Below are positions 51,432-62,959 of a stretch of DNA of 64,000 nt, piece by piece. The notes under the pieces are model-generated. The model saw nothing but the letters and a program-made list of their open reading frames with translations. It searched no databases and was not told where the DNA came from. Position numbers and translations under genes: made by a program. Numbering within the stretch: the first letter of the stretch is position 1; each line of letters opens with the position of its first letter. Location: the NCBI GenBank assembly GCA_003427395.1, contig BFEA01000163.1:2303442-2367441 (forward strand). Direction: 5' to 3'. This DNA comes from Chara braunii (lineage: Eukaryota > Streptophyta > Charophyceae > Charales > Characeae).

Positions 51432-53830
51432 TAACAACTGCCTACCGTTGTCCCTGGTGGAACGACATCCGGGTATGAAAGTGAGAAATAGGCAATTGAG
51501 AAATTTTGATAGGCTTGTATGAGTGATTGACTAATATTTTGACTATCGCTGGGAGTATCGTGAGGACTGAGAGGTCCCTAGAAAACGAGCCTTGATTCGA
51601 GGCAGGTTCGTGATCCGCGGAGAATGACCACTTCTGCCCTATTAACTGGGTTAGGAGGAATGATTGATCGTATACAATATGGGATGAAGCATGAAGTGAG
51701 GGTTAATTCCGTGAGTGGGGTTTGAGTGATGCAGTAAGGGTTGCTTGAGATCGATAAGCGCCTTGACTATTCGATGTGAGCACTGCCTAGTATGCGATTA
51801 ACTAGAGTTGAAAGGCTCTTTGATTTTTATGATTGATAAGTTTGGGTAATGCCTTGTAAGCTCGATTCGGCTAGGAATGAGCAAGGTGGTACTGGCATTG
51901 CTAAGTATGCCTGTTATGGGAATTAAAGCTAATTTGCTCGTTACGTAATTGTTGTGCAAAGCCTGCCGTGGAAGGTAATCAAGTTAAGGCGGAGCGTCTC
52001 CATAAATTGACTCGTTACGTAATTGTTGTGCAAAGCCTGCGGTGGAAGATAATCAAGTTGAGGCGGAGCGTCTCCCCTAGTCATGTGACCCCTGCGTTAG
52101 AGGAAGTTGCCGATACGAGGGCAGCATGGGTGAGGGGATGATTGATAAAGTGCGAAGTAAGGAGTTTAATTGTAAGGATATTTCCTTGAGCCCAGGCTGG
52201 GATATGATATGATAGGTACTACGGCGAGTACGGTGCTTAAACTCGTCGATAGCGTGAGTTGGTGATGATTTGAGTCGCTTGCGAACTGTTTGGCTGACTT
52301 TTGATAGATCTCGAGAAGTAGTGGCCACTAGGATAGCGGTTTGGCTAGTCCGAAGAGAGACCTATGTGTTAATTATATGTGATATATGTATATATGGCAT
52401 TTATGATTGTTTGTTTGGTTGTCTCTATATATGTGTTTTTATTGTGTTCTGTTTGATGTCTGATTGATGGCGTATGTGTGGATTGTCTTTCACGAGGACA
52501 TAGATTTTGCATGAAACTCACATCTGGCATGGGACCAGGGGTGAATGGGGTGACTTGCTTCTGTGGAAGGTGGTTCTTCCGAGAAGGAGTTAGTCGGCGT
52601 GTATAATTTGTCCTTAGTGGAAGTGCATTCTTGAGTTGTTACTCCCTCGAAGAGGCTTAAGGAAGCGGTTATTAGTCTCGAAATTGATAGTGAGACCCAT
52701 AACGGAACTATGTTTCTGGTCTATTAGTGGGGTGTTGTTGTCTTTCCTGTAATGGGAAAGTAACTACATTATCTGTTGAGAGGGGAGGAAGGGCTTGCTA
52801 CCTCGCTGAGGCTGTGATGACCAGGTGGAACAACTACTGCTTAGTGAGAGAGGTCCGGGAACAGCGATCTGGGTTCGTCTCGCATTAAGCAGGGCCATAG
52901 TATTTGTTAGGGCACGGACTCGCTATCCATTGTCCTGGCAGATATGAATGGGGCTGACCATCTGACCATGATTAGGCTTAGTGAGGTGCAAGCGTTGAAA
53001 TCAGAGAGGGTTGCGGTGAGGCTTGATCTTTAGAGCGGGGCTCGGGAGTCAAGATGTTATCTAAAGAAGATTACACCGCCCCTCTGCACTATATGCTTCG
53101 CTTAAGAGATGAAAGGGGGTAACAATTATATCATGCTAATTATTCATTGTCAGTCGTATTCTGTCTTGTATAAACTAAGATACGTTTTGAGAATTATCTT
53201 GTTATATGGCTGACGGTTGAGTTAGCTTCGTGTTGTCATGTATAAAGCATGTCGTGCTCTTCAGTTACAACCCCTGTAAATAAGTTGCGTCTACTATGTT
53301 GTGGTCGTGATTACGAGTATATCCTAGTTACTGTGGGTTGTACTGCATTTTGGATTCATGTTTGGGGTATCTGCCTATATGACGCGTACATTGTATTTTT
53401 CCTGGGTGGTAAAAGTGACATCTGATTAATGTCTAAGTTATGACTCGAAGGTTTTATCGACGGATATTTGGCGTTCTACTGCCGATGGATATTTGTGTGA
53501 AGGACTCTCTTCAGGTTAGCCGATTGTTGGGATATACTTTCTACGTGCGTATGCAATAAGCATCGGGATGATCTTAGCAGGGCATCATTGACATCCAGTT
53601 CTTGAGTAATGTACCATGTTGTATGAATAGTCACCATTAGGAAGTCGGTGTTTGTGAAAGGGGTATTACCGTGGTATATTATCATTGATATCTTCCTAGG
53701 TTGGGCGGTCGCAAACGCTGGAAGTGAATGGTTCTAGGGAAAGATGACCTGAGGATGAGGTTTAGATATGAGATGGTGGAGTATGCTTGCCAATAGAATA
53801 ACGGAAGGCGCATGCTGGACGTTTTTCTGT
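51432..53830. other. Interior of the LTR element, non-coding
   Basis: No coding frame or domain could be recognised. A 73-bp direct tandem duplication (CGTTACGTAATTGTTGTGC ... GGCGGAGCGTCTCC) lies at 51940-52005 and 52013-52077. Confidence 0.6.
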
Positions 53831-53868
53831 AATGGGCAGAACCCAGACCGGAGCAAAGGCAACTCAGG

Positions 53869-54529
53869 ATGCCTTATGCGAAAGAAGATCCCAGTGTGAC
53901 CCTGCCCGTCAAGGGGGAAGATGGGCTCGAGATTTCTCTGCCAAGGCGAGTCAGGGAGGGAGAGTACATCGCTTCCTGGTGGGGCGCACAGATAGGCAAG
54001 GATATTTTTGCCTGGATCGAGTGGTCGGGACTGCGCGATCGTAAGGGTGACTCTATATGCGTCTTCCTCATTTTGGGCCATACATGAGATTGAATTTGCG
54101 CTTGGGCATGGGAGCTTGTTGGCAGGACCTTTGAGGGTAGCTGAGCAAGCTGCGGCAAAATGGATGAATGACAGGGTCCAGGAGGGAGAGGAGCAGGTAG
54201 AGACCCGTGTAGAGGTCAAGCATGGTGAAAAGTTTGTACTTCCCTCAGCCCCATTGCGAGTTGTCCTGCCAGAATTCATGGTAGAGGCACGTTTTGGAGG
54301 ACAAGCGAGGGTGGAAGGCGCTGCAGAGGCTGCCGTGAAGGTGCGAGAATGGGGATATGCAAGGTACACGTGCGAGTTGATAAATAGGTTGTATCTAGAC
54401 CGAAGGTTCTTGCCCCATAGCCAGGAACTCAGGGACCTGGCTAATGTAGTGGATGCTTATGCAAATTCGCACGACCCAAATGAAGGAGTTGTAGACTGGG
54501 AAGAGGATCGTGCCGCAGTTGGCCGATAG
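53869..54529 (+). pseudogene. Single ORF region inside the LTR element, unknown
   Basis: Two overlapping plus-strand frames: 53869-54087 (MPYAKEDPSVTLPVKGED, EISLPRRVREGEYIASWWGA, DIFAWIEWSGLRDR) and, after a shift near 54070, 54090-54529 (EIEFALGHGSLLAGPLRVAE, AAAKWMNDRVQEGEEQVETR, YARYTCELINRLYLDRRFLP, HDPNEGVVDWEEDRAAVGR). Together about 215 residues of plausible globular protein. It is not a recognisable gag, RT or integrase. It may be an element-specific gag-like protein or a captured host gene piece. Confidence 0.45.
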
Positions 54530-57415
54530 GGAGTGTCCATGTATCCTGCTAGGGTGCGTCTCTCATAGATAATACGCTCATAGACGGAGACGAGGGCTAG
54601 GGTGGCAGGCTAACCAGTTGTATGGACGGAGCCCCTATGTGTTAGTCGGCAAGATGTATCAAGATGGGTTGCAGGGATGAGTTGTGAAGAAGACGGGTTT
54701 GGGTGAGAGAAGGGCCTGAAAGTTTGAGGAGGCTGCAGAGATAAGCGAGGAAACCCCTTTTGAATAGATACGACGTGCAAAAGGAGTGGGGGTTTTCATA
54801 ATAATGGTCCGGTAAGACGGCCCGAATGGTGGGCAAAAGGGACTCCAATAGAATAGTTGTATATGGGGGGGTATGTTGGGTCTGCCTCAGATCGTGTTAT
54901 CGATGCGCCTCTAGTGACTAGGGCAGGGAGATGAGTTTAAATAAGGGTCTATCCCCCTAGACCCTTTGGTTGAGAGAAGAAGAGACGAGACCGATGCCCT
55001 GTTTTAGGTCCGGATGGTTGTGTATATGAGAGAGATCTGAGGGGCTTGAGGGGAAGTCTTGATGTGGGAGAGGGTAGACCCCTTAGCCTAGAGGTGCACT
55101 GCGTGAGACTTGTGTATATATGATGGATCATAGGAGGCTCCAGGGTGGGGCTGGGCAAATACCTTTCTAAGGCTCCTGCGACTAATTGAAGGTAGGATAG
55201 CAAGAGGATGACCCAAGCATGGAAACGAGCCTCACGCATGTATGGATTGCTGAAAGCAGATATGGGTGAGAGTGTGGCTTAGGGTGCCCGCTTGTGTGCG
55301 TTGGGAGACCATGCGAGGATGCGACCTTATAAAAAGGGACTGACTTGACTTTGATTATGATCTTTGACTCCTTCTAGATCGATGTTTTAGAAATATTGAC
55401 ATAGGATCTGGGACAGGGAGGGGGGCTTTGTCCTACCTTGTTCAAAATTTGGATATGTTATGAGATTACTGGGATCCCTCTGATTCGAGGGATATGATTA
55501 CATCCTGACCAGGACTGTGTCAGTATTAGTCCTTGTTAGGGAGGGCGCGACTTTTGTTGTGAGTTGCTGACACCTGGTTGAGTTGAGATTGTTCAGCTCT
55601 GGGCGTGCATATATAATTTGAGGCCATTTGGCTCACGTTTGAGTTGGGGTACTATGCCCCTATACATATATTGAGTTGAGGGGGTTTCTTTGAGGCTATT
55701 CCTTGTATACGATAATCACTATCACTCTCGCATGTGTGGTTTTACCCTGATGAATGATGGTTTTGTGTGGGAGATGTGTGGGATACATCTCATGTATATT
55801 GGATTATGGGGATTTTATGAGAATGAATAGATGTGAACTATCTACTCTTCGGTATACTCGTGTGGCCTGCCTACGGGCAGGACAGGGTCAAGTATAAGGA
55901 GAGGGAGTGCAGTCTGTTATTGTGAAAGCGCGAGAATCCTAAGGGATTTTGCGAGTCTTTGAGACTCGAATGCTTACCATGCCGGATGTTTTGAGGTTGA
56001 GTTGCGAAGAGGGTCCATCAGCAGGCCCCTCAGTTAAGTTGTTTCGGGGATAGGCTGTGGAGAGGACCCATAAGTAGGCCTCTCAGTTTGAGTTGTTTTA
56101 TGGTTGAATCCCCTTCAGATTAAGGAAGGTGGTAATGTTGGTTATTAGGAGACTCATCTCCAGAAGGAAGGTGTTTTAAGAAAGATCGCGTGATAGACCA
56201 TCCTAAAGAGAGAGGGATGGCTGGGAGACCTATTGGGAGGGACCTCCTTCGTGTGAAAGGTGGCTAACAGATTTAAGGGCATGGTAAGCAAAGTTTGAGT
56301 TGATAAAGTCTGACGAAAGGAACCAGAATTACGGATTGGATCATTGGTGGAACTGAGAAGGTCGCAAGTCGGTGCATAGTCGTGGGATGTGTGGTCTGTT
56401 GTCTCTGATCAAGTCAGCGGGCCACGGCCTTGTGTATGAGCCTGGCGGTGAACCTGTTTGCGACTATGGAAAGGGGCCATGCTTTCTATGTCGTCCCATA
56501 GGGAGTTGGTAAACGCCTTTAAAGTGAGACAGACCCCTGCGTAGTCCCGCAGTGGGCCTATGGTTTGTTTTGCGGCCCACCGAATAGACACTTGTGCTAA
56601 TCCCAAGGCATGTTGAGGAATACCAAGCTAAACGGTAAAGATTAGCACCTCTAGGGCGCAACCCCTATTGGATGACTGCAAGCCAGCACAACCTAGTTGA
56701 GGGCCCACGCCTACCAACGGGGTAAGAGTTTAAGGAGTTATGTACGCCCCAGGGAAATTACTCCGGTGGGATGGCGGGGGATATGAGTCGAGGCTTAGGG
56801 TAGTCATGGTTGAATGCTTATCAGGAGAAAACCTATCATTGCATAACCAACAAAGGAACTGTCGTTAAGATAACAATGCGGTAGGCCGTAGATCTGGCTT
56901 GATCAACCAGGCTATGGTGGGTCAGGATGGAGACCTAGCATTTCTGTACTAGACTGCAGAAAGAGCAGAGAGGAGATTCATATACATATATATACATATG
57001 CATCTGATTGTGAGGGTTTTCGTGAGGGAGGCGAGAGTGCCTTCTGAGGTCTCGTTTAAGGTCCGCGTCCCGGGTATGACTCTGCTTACGAGATAGAGCC
57101 TAGCCGGGACACTCAACGAGAGGCCGGCGTTTGTCTAGGACAAAGGTGAGAGGACGGCTTGGAGTGGCCTTTGGGAACCTATGCTGTAGTATCGATGCGT
57201 AATACACCGGCGTCCTATTGTCAGGACGAACGAAGACCCAGATTGAAACCCTGGCAGCATATAGTTGTGTGGGCATGGATCGTTGGAGGCCTCTAACCTG
57301 AGTCTGTCGGCTAATCGGATTGGTTCCCTTCTCGTCAGCATTTGGAGTGTGGATGGATTTATAGCTTTCTGATTGGCGAAGCGACGGGGACGTCGCTTAA
57401 TATGGTCCCGTAAGT
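54530..57415. other. Interior of the LTR element, non-coding
   Basis: No domain or open frame of note. Only short frames with unremarkable translations. Confidence 0.6.
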
Positions 57416-57779
57416 TATCGGCGCGAATACCCTTACAAGGGTATCCGCCCTGGTTTTTGCAAGCGACAGAAAATAATTCTGGTTTAAAGCTTAAGTATAC
57501 CGCGCTAGACGCGGCCGCGTCCGTGATTTACGTCGGCTGGATGGCTGACTAGAGGAAAAGTGCGTGGGCGTGCAGGTTTAAGGCGCGCGTGATACTTTTT
57601 CTGTTGTTGATTATAAAGTCGGCGCGGGCGTCCGTCGCCTTGTTTTATTTATTACTACTTATTTATTCTTGATTATACTAGGATCTAAGGATATTCTCAT
57701 TTTGATTGGTATGTTTGACTGAGACCTGCGCGCATGCGGGAACGACCTCGACGACGGCATTGACAACGACGGCGCGACA
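57416..57779 (+). repeat. 3' LTR
   Basis: 364 bp, TATCGGCG to GCGCGACA. The first dinucleotide TA instead of TG is a single transition. It carries the same ATACCCTT/AAGGGTAT palindrome (about 57427-57444). Directly followed by CCGCGATTGCTC, the start of repeat unit B. Confidence 0.9.
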
Positions 57780-58202
57780 CCGCGATTGCTCATTTTGGGG
57801 CTTTCGCGTCATAGACTCCCTTATGATGACTACAGTTAACAGCGGCAGGGTAGCAGGTCCCCTTCTCCGATATGGATCTCACAGTGGAGTGCGAAACTCT
57901 GCTCTCAAAGATCCTGACCGGGAAAGGGGGCCAGCTATCAACCACTGCTTGATCGTAAGGCATCATATGATCTGTCAATTACATCGACATTCAAAACTGT
58001 TTGGTGAGTATCTGGTGCTACGCCAACAATTTCCGAGCACGACCGCGAGGTTCCCTAAGAGTGTTTTTGCCACCCCACAACACAGACCATCGACTGCTTG
58101 GCACTGCGGGAAGGTTGTCAATTTCTTACGACGCTGAAGACTCGTGATCACTTCCGTCGTCTGTATGCGTGCTGATGGTGCTTGGCATTGCATACTTGAC
58201 AC
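57780..58202 (+). repeat. Repeat unit B, second copy (right flank of LTR element)
   Basis: Matches 50209-50606 closely (GATTGCTCATTTTGGGGC, ATGATGACTACAGT, AACAGCGGCAGGGTAGCAGG, GTTTGGTGAGTATCTGGTGC). It joins to unit A at 50722-51046 if the LTR element is removed. Confidence 0.88.
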
Positions 58203-58249
58203 ACTGGTGGTGTGCGCTGCATTTGTCTAAATCTCACGGGATTTAAGTG

Positions 58250-58600
58250 TCTCGGATGCATCCGACTTAAGAACCTGCGACGATGAGGACTTGCCAATAT
58301 TTACCTGCGTCATTCTATCGGATTCATCAGACTCTAAAATCAGTTACATATTTGCGCACCCGCCATTTCTACAACATGTCTAATCGGTGTCGGACAAGGC
58401 TTGTAGTCTAGTTCAAGGCTGGCTGTGCATGTCTAATGTCAAGTCCGATATTTGCCTGCGTCGTTGCGTCGGATTCATCCGACTCTAAAATATGTTACAT
58501 ACTTACGCGTCCGCCATTTCTACACCATACATGTAAAATCGGTGCGGGTCAAGGTTTGTCGTCCGGTTCAAGGCTGGCTATGCACTGTCTTTTTGTTTCG
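58250..58600 (+). repeat. Tandem duplication, ~150 bp, each with a palindrome
   Basis: CCAATATTTACCTGCGTC ... GCGCACCCGCCATTTCTACA ... GTTCAAGGCTGGCT (58291-58430) recurs at 58447-58585. The palindromes at 58318 (one mismatch) and 58469 (perfect) occupy the same place in each unit. A third palindrome at 58252-58265 precedes them. Confidence 0.85.
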
Positions 58601-58617
58601 TTGCGCTGCCCTCTATA

Positions 58618-59541
58618 GTGCTCGCAGGGATTGGTGTGATTTGGGTCAACGTCTGTTGTTCTGCTCGCAGGGAAAAATCGAATGCTTCTCAACACATGCT
58701 TCACTGGTGTGATACGACGACGGTCGATCAAGACTTCCCTCCCACGCCAGCTTGCCTTCCGTTACGTTTTCGGCAGGAATTGGTTGGGAAGGGATTGGTT
58801 ATGGGCGTTGGAGTTCCGAGCAGTGCCGATAGTACCTCTTCTCGACTCGAGCCATGTGCTTCCTCTGGAAAACGGTCACGTGACTCAAACACTCAGCATC
58901 GACGGAAGAGAACACAGTTGTCCACCTCCACCCCGCATTCGTACATTTATCGTGACGTGCTCGAAGACCACATAAATACTGGAAGCGGGGGTCAGTTTCT
59001 TAGTGTCGATTGTACATCCCGAGTCTCTTCAGCATGTTCTGAAATGACCGATGCTGGGATGTCGAGCTCCATACCCGAGGGGAATCTCGGTGACTGTAAT
59101 TATAGTGGGACGGAGTACGTGTATAGTGCGAACAACTGGACTACTGCTGGTTCATCCTTGGGAGTTGCCGATGGGGGTGATAGGGTTTCCTCGTCTACCC
59201 CTCCGCAGTGCCAGGAGAGTCAAGGACCGTCCACGGATGAAATCACTGAGTACTGCTATTCACGAGAGAGTCAGAGCTCGCACTGTCTCCCCGAAGAGGA
59301 CCGCCATATATGGTACATTTTGTCGGCGCCTATGCCCGGTGAAAGAAGACCCTATTCTATGGCAAACAGAGAACTGACCAAAAAGACACAGCATCGGCGA
59401 GCTATGGGCAAACTCAGGATGCAGTCACTTCAGGTAGTGCGAGGGATGCTCTGTTGTAGGCAGATGTGTTGCGCTGAACTGGCAGTCGAAGATGTCAGGC
59501 CGGTGCGGAGGCATTCTACTCCAAAAGTTTCACGGAAATGA
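58618..59541 (+). CDS. Ser/Thr-rich ORF upstream of the DUF7869 gene
   Basis: 307-codon plus-strand frame. The first 50 codons look like random sequence. From about residue 60 it is Ser/Thr/Glu-rich (SSADSTSSRLEPCASSGKRS, CSEMTDAGMSSSIPEGNLGD, DEITEYCYSRESQSSHCLP) and ends with basic sequence (RELTKKTQHRRAMGKLRMQ, CCRQMCCAELAVEDVRPVRR). The stop overlaps the next ATG (ATGA at 59538-59541) in another frame. DUF7869 proteins often have disordered N-terminal regions, so this may be the same gene after a frameshift. Confidence 0.45.
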   Translation: MLAGIGVIWVNVCCSARREKSNASQHMLHWCDTTTVDQDFPPTPACLPLRFRQELVGKGLVMGVGVPSSADSTSSRLEPCASSGKRSRDSNTQHRRKRTQLSTSTPHSYIYRDVLEDHINTGSGGQFLSVDCTSRVSSACSEMTDAGMSSSIPEGNLGDCNYSGTEYVYSANNWTTAGSSLGVADGGDRVSSSTPPQCQESQGPSTDEITEYCYSRESQSSHCLPEEDRHIWYILSAPMPGERRPYSMANRELTKKTQHRRAMGKLRMQSLQVVRGMLCCRQMCCAELAVEDVRPVRRHSTPKVSRK

Positions 59542-61727
59542 CGAAGTGGTGGTTGCAAACCATACATGACTTCACGGTTATGGAAGGTGGTGTTGAGCGG
59601 GTCAGGCCAGTAGCTTGCAAACAGAAGATGTGTGTGCAGGCATATTGTAACATTCTCGACATTTCTCGTAACACCTTCTATGTCTACAAAAGGATGTACG
59701 ACAACGATATTGTCGTTAGGGAGCATTGGCACTCGGGCTTGTCTAAACCATCCGAAAAAGTCGTCACGATGCTTGCACTGTTGAAACGATTCATCGACGA
59801 CCACACCGATAGTATGCTGAATGACATGGTCTGGAAAGACGGAGTTTGTCGTCCTCGCCGTAAGATTCCTGCGGCATTCACAAAACGAGCAATTTACGAA
59901 TCATTGCGCTCTGATCTTTTGATGTGTCACTCGGAAGTTGTGTCGGAGTCGACTTTCTACGCTATGTGGAGTAAGCACTTCTGGCACGTGAGTCTAGCTA
60001 TGTCCAACACATTCACGAAGTGCACAAAATGTATATTTTACAAGCAGTGCATCGCTAAGTCGAAGTACGAGAGGGACCGTAAGAAATCCAAAGATAGGAT
60101 GCGGAAACATCAAGAGCTGCAAGTCAACCACAGGCTAGACTATAGCCGCTGCAAAATGGATTCCATCTTGCTGCAGGCCGAGTGTCTGTGCATCATTATC
60201 GACGACATGGATCAAAAGAAAACTACCATACCGCATATAGGACAGGCTAACTACTCGAAGGACTTGCACCACGAGAGGATGATGAAGACTGGTCTCATGG
60301 CCGTTCTGGTCCATGGTCGGGATCCGTCTATATATGTTTACACATATTTTCCTTACTACACACACGGTCCCAGCAGTACGGTGATGTGTTTAATGCGGAC
60401 TCTTACAGAGATCCAATCCAGTGGGAAACCTCTACCGCCGTTTCTTCGTATTCAAGCTGACAGCTGCTTCAAAGAAAACAAGAATAGATTCATCTGCGCA
60501 TTGGCAACACTTCTTGTGAAGTTCGGGATTTTCAAGGAAATAGAAATTGGTTTTATGATAGTTGGACACATGCACACAGACGTCGATGCCACGTTTAGTG
60601 TTTTCTCCAAGAAACTCAAGGACAATGATGCCTACACAATGGATGAGTTGTTCCTTTTGCTAGAGCGGTCTCACAAGACTCCTCCACGGTGTATTTTTCT
60701 TGATAGGATAGCAGAGTGGAGAGATCTTATTTACCCGCATGTTTCAAAGCGCATGACAGGGATTTTGAAGCCTCATTTGCTAAAATTCTACATGATAGGT
60801 GATAATCCCACCATGTCCTATAAAGAGTATTGCACAGACTCTAGTGGTTACCCGAGGATGGTCCTCTTTACTGATTCAAACAAACAGACAACGGTGGTTA
60901 CGCTGGTCCGCAGCAACCTTTCGATCCTCTGTCGGTCCAACCGGCGTTCCTCGACGATTACAAAAACGGTTTGAAGGGTGAGAAGAGGTTTTTGGAAGTC
61001 CATGGAAAAAAAAAGAGAAACTTGGATGACTTTCCGAGACGAAGAGGTGATTAGAATAGATACGGCTTTTCGATTTTGGGAAGATCACGTCAAACACGCG
61101 GGGGACATTATCGACAACGGGGTGCCTTCGGCACCCATCACCGAATTCTGGCCAAAGGCCACCCATGTCGTTGAAGACAGGAGTTCTTTCTCTGATTCGG
61201 ATGCATCTGAATTACAGAGGGAACCTCTGTTCGTAGGTCTTCAGAGGGACAAGCCTAAGGCCAACTTTAATCCTTTCGAAGATGTGCATGTCGACAGTTT
61301 TGTCATTATGAAACCTTGAGACGAGGACATGCATCAAGGAGTGTCTTTTTGGGTTGGCCAGGTTCGCAGTGAAGTTGACAAGAACGAAGATTTGCCAACT
61401 TACAACCAATTCAAAGTGGAGTACTGGGTTCCAATCGGAAAAGTGAGCACACTAAGAAAATTGTATGCCGACGCCTGGGAAAAAAAATGGAAAAAAGCTC
61501 CGGGGCACGAGGAAGAGTATCAACATGTCACAACCATTGTGTTTTCTTGGATGAGACAAACGAGGACGAATGTCTGCGAGTCCTCCAAAAAGTTTACGAC
61601 CGGTCTTGTGATTCCTCTGAAAGTAAGAAAAAATGCAACTTCCGCCCTAGAAAACGGCGTTGGCGCTCAAACACAAAGCGTTTCCGGAGAAGGGAGCAGG
61701 CAGGAGGTTACCTCATCGAGAGTGTGA
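59538..61727 (+). pseudogene. DUF7869-type (DDE-like) protein, probable transposon gene
   Basis: Main frame 59538-60974. Residues 26-45 are ACKQKMCVQAYCNILDIS (conserved start of this family). A zinc patch has Cys162, Cys165 and Cys171. The acidic motifs are IIDDMDQKKTTIPH (222-235), RIQADSCFKENKNRF (304-318) and VGHMHTDVDATFSVFS (342-357), spaced like a DDE/RNase H fold. After two frameshifts (about 60895 and in the A9 run at 61006-61014) the C-terminal part continues: FDPLSVQPAFLDDYKNGLKG, RIDTAFRFWEDHVKHAG and PFEDVHVDSFVIMKP. Then TGA (61317-61319; Trp plausible) and, in the same frame, MHQGVSFWVGQVRSEVDK. A palindrome variant at 61197 lies in the frame (SDSDASE). Confidence 0.7.
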
Positions 61728-61970
61728 TGGTTGTCGTCTTTTCGTGAGGAGAACGTATTGCCATGCTGGCCTGTGCACACCACGCTTGACTCCATGGAAT
61801 ACATCGCTTAATGATTTGTGCTCTCTGGGTTACTCGCTTCAAATCAACAAGAGTTCTTCATCAATTTTCGACATTGAGCGTGGGGGCGTTTTGGTCGTTG
61901 TAGCATGACCTCGGGCTTTCGATCCTGACCTTGATGAAACGCTTTTATTGTGACTTTTGTCTTTTGCAGT

Positions 61971-62419
61971 CTGCAGACTTTCCTTTTTCGATGTACTTCG
62001 AAAACATGGCTGAGAATTCGGGCTTCATTGAAATAAAAGTGCCTGAACGACTGACCATCGTCACAAAGGGAGGAGTGTTTCCTTTTCAATATGAAAGAAT
62101 CTTCAGGATCGTGATGGGTGGATGGACAATGTTCGTCATCATGGTGAGGTTTACTGATCTGAACATTTTCGACATGCGAATATATGAGCGTCGGGGAGAA
62201 AATTGGATGTGAGGAGATTTTACAAAAGCTTATCTAAAAGCTTCAGAAGTTATTTTCGCCTTGAGACGTGCTGTGCTCGGAGCAGGGGGTGACATTGAGG
62301 GTTTCTCGTTTGCCATTACGGAGTTTGAAGGTATGCCTCAACCTCCAATCCTGGCTTGCATGGTGGACGGTTCGACATGGGAACCGATAGTGAACGCTCT
62401 GCGAAGAGGCTTCTTCTGA
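61971..62419 (+). pseudogene. Conserved exon, upstream copy (stop at TGA 62210)
   Basis: Follows an acceptor-like CTTTTGTCTTTTGCAG. Reads SADFPFSMYFENMAENSGF, IEIKVPERLTIVTKGGVFPF and YERRGENWM, then TGA where the downstream copy has CTG AGA (WMLRDF). It then continues KAYLKASEVIFALRRAVLGA, GGDIEGFSFAITEFEGMPQP, LACMVDGSTWEPIVNALRRG and FF followed by a stop at 62417. Function not recognised. Confidence 0.55.
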
Positions 62420-62668
62420 AGACTTCAACTTTTTAAGAATTTTGATGACCAGTCTTACGTTTCTAGAGTTTTGTGTCATTATGTCGGATTTGTGAACATT
62501 TTCGTAGTATAGTCATTTTCTGATTATTTTTAATTTTCACCATTTTGAGAGACGAGTCTGGACACTTCCCAAGTTTTGTGCCCAATTGTCAAATTAGTTG
62601 AAATTTGCACACTGTAAAGTATTAACGAAAACCACGAGTGCCGACCCTGGCTCATGGTTGGTTGTGGT

Positions 62669-62955
62669 TCGGATGCATCCGACCCAGAGAAAAAAGATAC
62701 TGTTACAACAACCAAACACAAGAGCGTCAAGGGGGAAACTGGATGCTGAGAGATTTTATAGCAGCTTATCTGCAAGCTGCAGATGTTCTTGTGTCTTTGA
62801 GACGTGCTGTTGTCATGGCTGGGGGAGACGTTCAAGTTTTCTCGGTTTCCATTACGGGTTTCGAAGGTCTGCCTCAACCTCCTATCTCGGCTTGCATTGT
62901 GGACGGTTCAACATGGGAACCGCTAGTGAACGCTCTGCAAAGAGGCTTCTTTTGA
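62669..62955 (+). CDS. Conserved exon, downstream duplicate
   Basis: Second copy about 535 bp downstream: RQGGNWMLRDFIAAYLQAAD, LRRAVVMAGGDVQVFSVSIT, GFEGLPQPPISACIVDGSTW and EPLVNALQRGFF with a stop at 62953. It lacks the upstream 5' part; instead a perfect palindrome at 62669-62682 stands immediately before it. The 3' untranslated sequences are also related (GAGTCTTACGTTTnTAGAG). Confidence 0.55.
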
Positions 62956-62959
62956 AGAT

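Larger units (their letters stand above)
51047..57779 (+). mobile_element. Non-autonomous LTR retrotransposon (LARD-like), 6.7 kb
   Basis: Two direct repeats (51047-51411 and 57416-57779) bounded by TGTCG...CGACA in the 5' copy (TATCG in the 3' copy), a tRNA-Asp-type primer-binding site right after the 5' repeat, and a 4-bp CCGC target duplication. The uninterrupted target is present nearby at 50197-50225 (ATATTCCCCCGCGATTGC). The 6.0-kb interior has no recognisable gag, protease, RT, RNase H or integrase; only one small ORF region at 53.87-54.53 kb. No purine tract is obvious before the 3' LTR. Confidence 0.88.

Noticed and set aside
51047-57779. Autonomous Ty3-type retrotransposon
   Set aside because: LTRs and primer site fit, but no RT, RNase H, protease or integrase motif is readable in any frame of the interior.
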